In this document: positions 58,935 through 64,000 of the stretch, in pieces
Layout of the letters: the number at the start of each line of letters is the position of its first letter
Numbering within the stretch: position 1 is the first letter of the stretch
Origin: Nocardioides sp. T2.26MG-1
Lineage (GTDB): Bacteria > Actinomycetota > Actinomycetes > Propionibacteriales > Nocardioidaceae
DNA length: 64,000 nt
Assembly (NCBI RefSeq): GCF_950101795.1
Contig: NZ_CATNLZ010000037.1
Coordinates: 1 to 64,000, forward strand
Direction of reading: 5' to 3'
Program-made: the position numbers and the translations under genes
Notes under the pieces: model-generated
Told to the model about the DNA's origin: nothing
The model's database searches: none
Seen by the model: the letters and a program-made list of their open reading frames with translations, nothing else

Positions 58935-61025
58935 TCAGCTGATGACGAGGTCGGGGTCGGGGCTGCCGAGCGACTTCAGGGCGACGACGGCGGCGGCGCC
59001 GGCGATGGTGCCGGCCACGAGCGCGATCAGGTAGCCGAGGATGTTGCTGACGGCGAACAGCACGAAGATGCCGCCATGGGGTGCCCGGACACCGACGTCG
59101 AGCGCCATCGAGAGCCCGCCGGTGACCGCGCTGCCGGCCATGATCGCGGGGATCACGCGCAGCGGGTCCGCGGCGGCGAACGGGATCGCGCCCTCGGTGA
59201 TGAAGCTCGCCCCGAGGGCCCAGGCGGCCTTGCCGTTCTCGCGCTCGGCCTGGTTGAAGAGGCCGGGGCGGACGACGGTCGCCAGCGCCAGCGCCAGCGG
59301 CGGCACCATGCCGGCCAGCATCACCGCGGCCATGATCTTCAGCTCCGGTGCGCCGCTCGCCAGGGACGCACCGCCGACGCCGGCCGCCGCGAAGCTGTAG
59401 GCGACCTTGTTGAGCGGGCCGCCCATGTCGAAGGCCATCATCAGGCCGAGGATGATCCCGAGCAGGACGGCACTGCTGCCGCTGAGGGAGTTGAGCCCGT
59501 CGTTGAGCTGGTCCATCAGCCAGCCGATCGGCTTGCCGAACACCACGATCATCAGCAGGCCGGCGACGACCGAGGTGACCAGCGGGATGATCAGGACCGG
59601 CATCAGGCCGCGCATCCAGACCGGGACGCTCCAGCCGCCGACCCAATGTGCGATCAGGCCGGCGAGCACGCCGCCGACGATCGCGCCGAGGAACCCGGTG
59701 GCCGGGATCGACACGGGGCTGTCGGCGGAGTTCTGAACGGCGAAGAGGTTGGCCGCGAGGCCGCCCATCACGAAGCCCGGGGCGATGCCGGGCCGGTCGG
59801 CGATCGCGTAGGCGATGTAGCCCGCGAGCGCCGGGATGAACAGCATGAACGCCGTCTTGCCGATCACGAAGAACAGGGCGCCGATGTAGGCCGCGAGGCC
59901 GGACCCGAACAGCGCGTGGTCGAGGCCGAGCGCGCCCGGGCTGGGCAGGTCGAAGATCGTGTTGTCGACCGCGATCTGCCCATAGTTGTTGTCCTTGGCG
60001 ATCTCGTAGCCGCCGAGCAGGAACGAGAGGGCGATGAGCAGACCGCCCGCGGCGACGAACGGGATCATGTAGGACACACCGGTCATCAGCACCCGGCGGG
60101 TCCGCCCGCCCCAGCTCTCGCCAGCGGTCGAGGGAGCGGCCGTCCCGCCGCCGCCCGAGGTGCCCTCGACACGGGGCGCGTTCGGGTCGTCGGCGTGCTG
60201 CAGGGCCTCCGCGATCATCGCGTCGGCCTGGTCGAACGGACGCTTCACCCCGGAGGAGACCAGGGGCTTGCCGGCGAACCGGTGCCGGTCGCGCACCCCG
60301 ACGTCGACGGCGAAGATCACCGCCTCGGCGGCGGCGATCGTGGCGGGGTCGAGCGGCTTCGCGCCGGCCGACCCCTGGGTCTCGACCTGGAGGTCCACGC
60401 CCGCGCGGGACGCGGCGGCCTCGAGCGCCTCCGCGGCCATGTAGGTGTGGGCGATGCCGGTCGGACAGGCGGTGACCGCGACCAGGCGGCGTACGGCGGG
60501 CGTGGCGGGCGCCGGCGCGGCCGCCGGGGTCGCCGAGGCCACCGGGGGAGTGGCGGGCTTCGCGGCGGCGGGCGCCGCACCGACGATATCGCCGACGACC
60601 TCGGCGACCTCGTCGGGAGTCTCCGCGGCCCGCAGGGCATCGGTGAACGCCGGCTTGACCAGGGCCCGGGCGAGCTTGGTGAGCAGCTGGAGGTGGGTGT
60701 TGTCGCCCCCGGCGGGCGCCGAGATGAGGAACACCAGGTCGGCCGGGCCGTCCTTGGCGCCGAAGTCGACCTTCGGCTCCAGGCGGGCGAAGGCCAGCAC
60801 CGGCTCCTCGACGCCGGCGGTGCGGCAGTGGGGGATCGCGATGCCGCCGGGCAGCCCGGTCCCGGACGTCGCCTCGCGGGCGAACGCGTCCTCGACGAGC
60901 TGGTCGACGTCGACCGCCCGGCCGGCGGCGCCGACGATCCGGGCCATCGAGCGGATCACGGCGTGCTTGTCCCCGCCGAGGTCCGCGTCCAGGCGGATCA
61001 GCTCGGCGGTGATCAGGTCTGACAT
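58935..61025 (-). CDS. fruA: Fructose-specific PTS enzyme IIABC
   Basis: A 696-residue membrane permease in the order IIA-IIB-IIC. His66 in IAIPHCRTA is the IIA phosphorylation site, Cys187 in ACPTGIAHTYMAAEAL is the IIB site, and the IIC part has eight to ten membrane segments from about residue 310. An Ala/Pro-rich linker joins IIA and IIB. It imports fructose as fructose-1-phosphate. It starts four bases after fruK ends. Confidence 0.94.
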   Translation of the reverse strand: MSDLITAELIRLDADLGGDKHAVIRSMARIVGAAGRAVDVDQLVEDAFAREATSGTGLPGGIAIPHCRTAGVEEPVLAFARLEPKVDFGAKDGPADLVFLISAPAGGDNTHLQLLTKLARALVKPAFTDALRAAETPDEVAEVVGDIVGAAPAAAKPATPPVASATPAAAPAPATPAVRRLVAVTACPTGIAHTYMAAEALEAAASRAGVDLQVETQGSAGAKPLDPATIAAAEAVIFAVDVGVRDRHRFAGKPLVSSGVKRPFDQADAMIAEALQHADDPNAPRVEGTSGGGGTAAPSTAGESWGGRTRRVLMTGVSYMIPFVAAGGLLIALSFLLGGYEIAKDNNYGQIAVDNTIFDLPSPGALGLDHALFGSGLAAYIGALFFVIGKTAFMLFIPALAGYIAYAIADRPGIAPGFVMGGLAANLFAVQNSADSPVSIPATGFLGAIVGGVLAGLIAHWVGGWSVPVWMRGLMPVLIIPLVTSVVAGLLMIVVFGKPIGWLMDQLNDGLNSLSGSSAVLLGIILGLMMAFDMGGPLNKVAYSFAAAGVGGASLASGAPELKIMAAVMLAGMVPPLALALATVVRPGLFNQAERENGKAAWALGASFITEGAIPFAAADPLRVIPAIMAGSAVTGGLSMALDVGVRAPHGGIFVLFAVSNILGYLIALVAGTIAGAAAVVALKSLGSPDPDLVIS

Positions 61026-61029
61026 CGGG

Positions 61030-61986
61030 TCACCCTTCGCGAAGGTCCAGGTCCCGCACCGAGACGAGATCGGGGCGCACCTGCTGGGGATGAGGCATGG
61101 TCGTGCCAGGTAGTCCTGCGGCCGCGCTGCCGTAGGCCACTGCTAGTGCGAGTCGTTCCTCCGGGGGGTTGCCGCGGAGATCACCCAGGAGGTACCCGAA
61201 CAGGCTCGAATCACCCGCTCCGACCGTGCTGACCACGGTGGTCGGGGGAGGCGTCGCGTGCCAGGCGCCGTCGGCGTTCACCAGCACGGCACCGCGGGCG
61301 CCCAGGGTGGCGAGCACGCTCTCCACGCCCGCCTCGACGAGGGTGCGCGCGGCCTTGGCCGCGGCGTACGGGTCGGACTCGAGCAGCTCGGGGTCGTCGC
61401 CGGTGAAGGACGCGAGCTCCTCGCCGTTGGGCTTCATCAGGTGCGGGGCCGAGGCGGGGAGCCGGTCGACGAGGGCGCGCAGGGGCGCGTCGCTGGTGTC
61501 GACGGCGACCCGGGCGCCGTTCTCGCGCAGCAGCACCACGAGCTCGGCGTACCACTCGGGCGGGGTGCCCGGCGGCAGCGAGCCGGCGAGCACGACCCAG
61601 TCGGCGTCCGCGGCCCGCCGTCGGAGCGCCTCGGCGAGCTCGCGGCGGACCGCGTCGGTCAGCGCCGGGCCGGGGCTGTTGAGCTTGGTGGTGGTCCCGT
61701 CGGGCTCGGTGATGGTGATGTTCACGCGCAGGGCGCCGTCGTGGGGGACCGGGCGGCAGTCGATGCCGGCGGAGAGCAGCTCGAGCACGAAGGGGTCGTC
61801 CTTGGCCGCGGGCAGCACGGCGATCGCCGGGACGCCGGCCGCGATGCAGGCCCGGGCGATGTTGACGCCCTTGCCGCCGGCCTGGGAGATGACGGAGTCG
61901 GCCCGGATCACCTTGCCGCGCTTGAGCCGCCCGGCCAGGACGACGGTGCGGTCCACGCTGGGGTTGGCGGTCAGGGTGAGGATCAT
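61030..61986 (-). CDS. fruK: 1-phosphofructokinase
   Basis: PfkB-family sugar kinase of 318 residues converting fructose-1-phosphate to fructose-1,6-bisphosphate. AGGKGVNIARA near the N-terminus and the catalytic GAGDSSLFGYLLG near the C-terminus are diagnostic. ATG overlaps the regulator stop codon (ATGA), so the two are coupled. Confidence 0.93.
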   Translation of the reverse strand: MILTLTANPSVDRTVVLAGRLKRGKVIRADSVISQAGGKGVNIARACIAAGVPAIAVLPAAKDDPFVLELLSAGIDCRPVPHDGALRVNITITEPDGTTTKLNSPGPALTDAVRRELAEALRRRAADADWVVLAGSLPPGTPPEWYAELVVLLRENGARVAVDTSDAPLRALVDRLPASAPHLMKPNGEELASFTGDDPELLESDPYAAAKAARTLVEAGVESVLATLGARGAVLVNADGAWHATPPPTTVVSTVGAGDSSLFGYLLGDLRGNPPEERLALAVAYGSAAAGLPGTTMPHPQQVRPDLVSVRDLDLREG

Positions 61987-62750
61987 GCGGTCACGACCTC
62001 GAGTCCGGCGACCTCGAACGCGACGCGGTCGCCAACGGGGAGGTGGTCGTCGGTGACGACCACGTCGATCTCGTCCAGGGCCGCGAAGCGCACCGAGGCG
62101 TCGGTGCCGGCCTTGCTGGAGTCGGTCAGGCAGACCACCCGGCGGGCCGCACCGACGATCGCGCGCTTGACCGCGGCCTCGTCGGGGTCGGGCGTCGAGA
62201 GCCCGTGCTCGACCGAGATGCCGTTGGTGCCGAGGAACGCGACGTCGACCCTGAGCCGGTTGATCGCGGTGACGGTGTCGGCGCCGACGGCGGCCTGCGT
62301 GGTCGAGCGCACCCGGCCGGGCAGCAGGTGCAGGTCGATCTGGGGCAGGCCGGCCAGCCGGGCCGCGACGGGCACGGCGTGGGTGATCACGGTGAGCCGG
62401 TGGTCGCGGGGCAGCATGATCGCGAAGCGGCTGGTGGTGGTGCCCGCGTCGAGGAGGACGGTGCCTCCCGGCGGGGGGAGCTGGTCGAGGGCCGCCTTGG
62501 CGATCAGCTCCTTCTGGGTGGTGTTGGCCTGGTCGCGCTCGCCGAGCCCGGACTCGATCACCGCGAGCGAGCTCGCCGGCACCGCGCCGCCGTGGACCCG
62601 GCGGACGAGCCCCATCCGCTCGAGGGTGGAGAGGTCGCGCCGTACGGTCTCGGTGGTGACGTCGAACTGCTCGGCGATCGCCGCGACCGACAGGCGGCCG
62701 TGCTCGGTGACGAGCTGGGCCATAGCCTGTTGCCGCTCTTCGGCGTACAT
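61983..62750 (-). CDS. DeoR/GlpR family regulator of the fructose operon
   Basis: A 255-residue repressor-type protein. The N-terminal helix-turn-helix is RLSVAAIAEQFDVTTETVRRDL with the following LERMGLVRRVHGG. The C-terminal DeoR domain probably senses fructose-1-phosphate or fructose-1,6-bisphosphate. ATG 62750 starts the conserved YAEERQQ segment. It heads the fru operon and is divergent from ptsI, over a gap containing a perfect palindrome. Confidence 0.92.
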   Translation of the reverse strand: MYAEERQQAMAQLVTEHGRLSVAAIAEQFDVTTETVRRDLSTLERMGLVRRVHGGAVPASSLAVIESGLGERDQANTTQKELIAKAALDQLPPPGGTVLLDAGTTTSRFAIMLPRDHRLTVITHAVPVAARLAGLPQIDLHLLPGRVRSTTQAAVGADTVTAINRLRVDVAFLGTNGISVEHGLSTPDPDEAAVKRAIVGAARRVVCLTDSSKAGTDASVRFAALDEIDVVVTDDHLPVGDRVAFEVAGLEVVTA

Positions 62751-62784
62751 TGCGATGACACTCCTCCCGATCTTTGTATCTGTG

Positions 62785-62831
62785 GTTTTACGCCCGAACG
62801 TGTTGACTGTCAAGGGCGGCGGTCGTTTACT
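62785..62831. promoter_or_regulatory. Overlapping divergent promoters of the fru operon and ptsI
   Basis: The perfect palindrome TTGAC-T-GTCAA (62803-62813) supplies a -35 hexamer on each strand. Leftward, TTGACA, 17 bases, then TAAAAC (62785-62790) would drive the fru operon. Rightward, TTGACT, 17 bases, then TTTACT (62826-62831) would drive ptsI with its ATG only seven bases beyond the -10 box. A regulator bound at the palindrome would block both. Confidence 0.7.
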
Positions 62832-62838
62832 GGTGAGC

Positions 62839-64000
62839 ATGGTCACCAGCTCCGAGGTCCGTTCTACCCTGCGCGGCACGCCGGTCGTCCCCGCCCTCGC
62901 CCACGGTCCTGCCGTGCTCGTGCGGTCCGCGGTCTCCCCCGAGGCGATCGCCGCCTTCGAGCCGTCGTTCGCCGACGCGGATGCCGCTCTGGCGGCGTAC
63001 GTCGAGGCGGCCCAGGCGGTCTCCGAGGGCTTCGCGCGCAAGGCCGACAAGGCCTCCGGCGCCGCCGCCGAGGTGCTCACCGCGAGCGCCGGCCTGGCCC
63101 GGGACAAGGGCCTGCGCGCCGCGGTGCGCAAGCACCTGGCTGCGGGTGAGGACCTGCTGACCGCCGTCCACTCCGGCGTCGAGCAGTTCGTCACGGTCTT
63201 CACCGGCATGGGCGGCCTGATGGCCGAGCGGGTGACCGACCTGCACGACATCGAACGCCGGATCGTGGCCCACCTGGTCGGCGAGCCCGAGCCGGGTGTG
63301 GTCGTGCCCGACACGCCGTCCGTGCTGGTCGCCGAGGACCTTGCTCCCTCCGACACCGCCGGGCTCGACCCGGCCGTGGTCCTCGGACTGGTGACCGAGC
63401 GCGGTGGCCCGACCAGCCACACGGCGATCATCGCCCGCCAGCTCGGCATCCCCTGCGTGGTCGGCGTGGCCGGTGCGATGACGATCCCGGCCGGCACGCC
63501 GCTGCTCGTCGACGGCACCACCGGCGTCGTGGAGCTGCACCCCGACCCGGCCGAGGCCGAGGAGCGGGTGGCGGCCGACGTGGCGCAGCGCGCCTCTCTC
63601 GCGTCCTGGGAAGGGCCGGGGGCCACGGCCGACGGGGTGTCGATCAAGATCCTCGCCAACGTCGCCGACGCCGACTCCGCCCGCTCCGCGAGCGCCGCGC
63701 CGGTGCAGGGCGTGGGCCTGTTCCGCACCGAGCTGTGCTTCCTCAACCGCCAGGACGAGCCGTCCGTCGAGGAGCAGGCCAGCATCTACGGCGAGGTGCT
63801 GGGGCCCTTCGGCCAGGACCGGTACGTCGTGGTCCGCACGCTGGACGCCGGGTCCGACAAGCCGGTGGCGTTCGCGACCCACGCCGGGGAGGAGAACCCG
63901 GCCCTCGGTGTGCGCGGCCTGCGGCTGTCGTTCGACAACCCGGGCCTGCTCGACCGGCAGCTCGAGGCGATCGCCAAGGCCGCGAACGCGACCGGCACCG
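62839..64000 (+). CDS. ptsI: Phosphoenolpyruvate-protein phosphotransferase (PTS enzyme I), 3' end beyond the window
   Basis: First 387 codons of EI, which moves phosphate from PEP to HPr. The N-terminal HPr-binding domain is followed by the phosphohistidine domain with His194 in GGPTSHTAIIARQLGIP, and the start of the PEP-binding barrel (GLFRTELCFL). The C-terminus is cut by the window edge. ATG 62839 sits seven bases after the -10 box, so the mRNA may be leaderless; an in-frame GTG two codons upstream is an alternative. Confidence 0.94.
   Translation, partial: MVTSSEVRSTLRGTPVVPALAHGPAVLVRSAVSPEAIAAFEPSFADADAALAAYVEAAQAVSEGFARKADKASGAAAEVLTASAGLARDKGLRAAVRKHLAAGEDLLTAVHSGVEQFVTVFTGMGGLMAERVTDLHDIERRIVAHLVGEPEPGVVVPDTPSVLVAEDLAPSDTAGLDPAVVLGLVTERGGPTSHTAIIARQLGIPCVVGVAGAMTIPAGTPLLVDGTTGVVELHPDPAEAEERVAADVAQRASLASWEGPGATADGVSIKILANVADADSARSASAAPVQGVGLFRTELCFLNRQDEPSVEEQASIYGEVLGPFGQDRYVVVRTLDAGSDKPVAFATHAGEENPALGVRGLRLSFDNPGLLDRQLEAIAKAANATGT

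Overview
The window is a gene-dense, very GC-rich actinobacterial chromosome segment. Gene content, gene order (nusA-infB-rbfA-truB-ribF; dxr-rseP-ispG-GNAT-proS), Tat-secreted lipoproteins, and many -10 boxes placed 6-7 nt before start codons all point to Actinomycetota. A Nocardioides-like organism is my best guess. That is inference, since no rRNA gene is present. I found no tRNA, rRNA, CRISPR array, transposase or recognisable prophage.

Layout. 1-8.6 kb: rlmN with a GNAT gene, a GT4 mannosyltransferase-like gene, a Tat-exported metallophosphoesterase, a LOG-family protein, a RIO-type kinase and a secreted M1 aminopeptidase. 8.6-20.8 kb: a polyamine-type uptake and catabolism cluster. It holds an FAD amine oxidase, an Lrp/AsnC regulator, a PotDABC-like ABC transporter, a class III aminotransferase, a YtcJ-like amidohydrolase, an aminobutyraldehyde-type dehydrogenase and a saccharopine-dehydrogenase-like enzyme. 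20.9-27.3 kb: an MFS exporter, a large secreted subtilase, a small membrane protein and a polysaccharide deacetylase. 27.4-31.4 kb: a second PotADBC-like operon. 31.4-34.5 kb: a looser accessory stretch with a DUF2510/DUF4177-like protein, an SNF2-type helicase, a dispersed repeat and a rhodanese lipoprotein. 34.6-39.4 kb: a D-aminoacylase-family protein, an SDR/TetR divergent pair and GabT. 39.5-47 kb: MEP isoprenoid genes (dxr, ispG), a site-2 protease, GNAT and proS. 47-49.3 kb: TetR, an alpha/beta hydrolase and a HAD protein. 49.4-58.6 kb: two ferritin-like-helix proteins, then rimP-nusA-ylxR-infB-rbfA-truB-ribF and a membrane protein. 58.6-64 kb: the fructose PTS (HPr, FruA, FruK, DeoR-type regulator) and divergent ptsI, which runs off the window.

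How the parts work together. The two Pot-like transporters, oxidase, aminotransferase, aldehyde dehydrogenase and GabT could take polyamines to GABA and succinate semialdehyde. EI, HPr and FruA would import fructose as fructose-1-phosphate, which FruK converts to fructose-1,6-bisphosphate.

The most unusual signal is a set of short palindromic or inverted-repeat elements placed in or against genes. One sits in frame inside the amidohydrolase, with a second copy at 33.9 kb. One forms the aldehyde dehydrogenase stop codon. One lies between 6-bp direct repeats at the proS start and creates a small upstream ORF. A very long hairpin spans the end of the DUF4439 gene. About seventeen start codons sit at leaderless distance from a TANNNT box.
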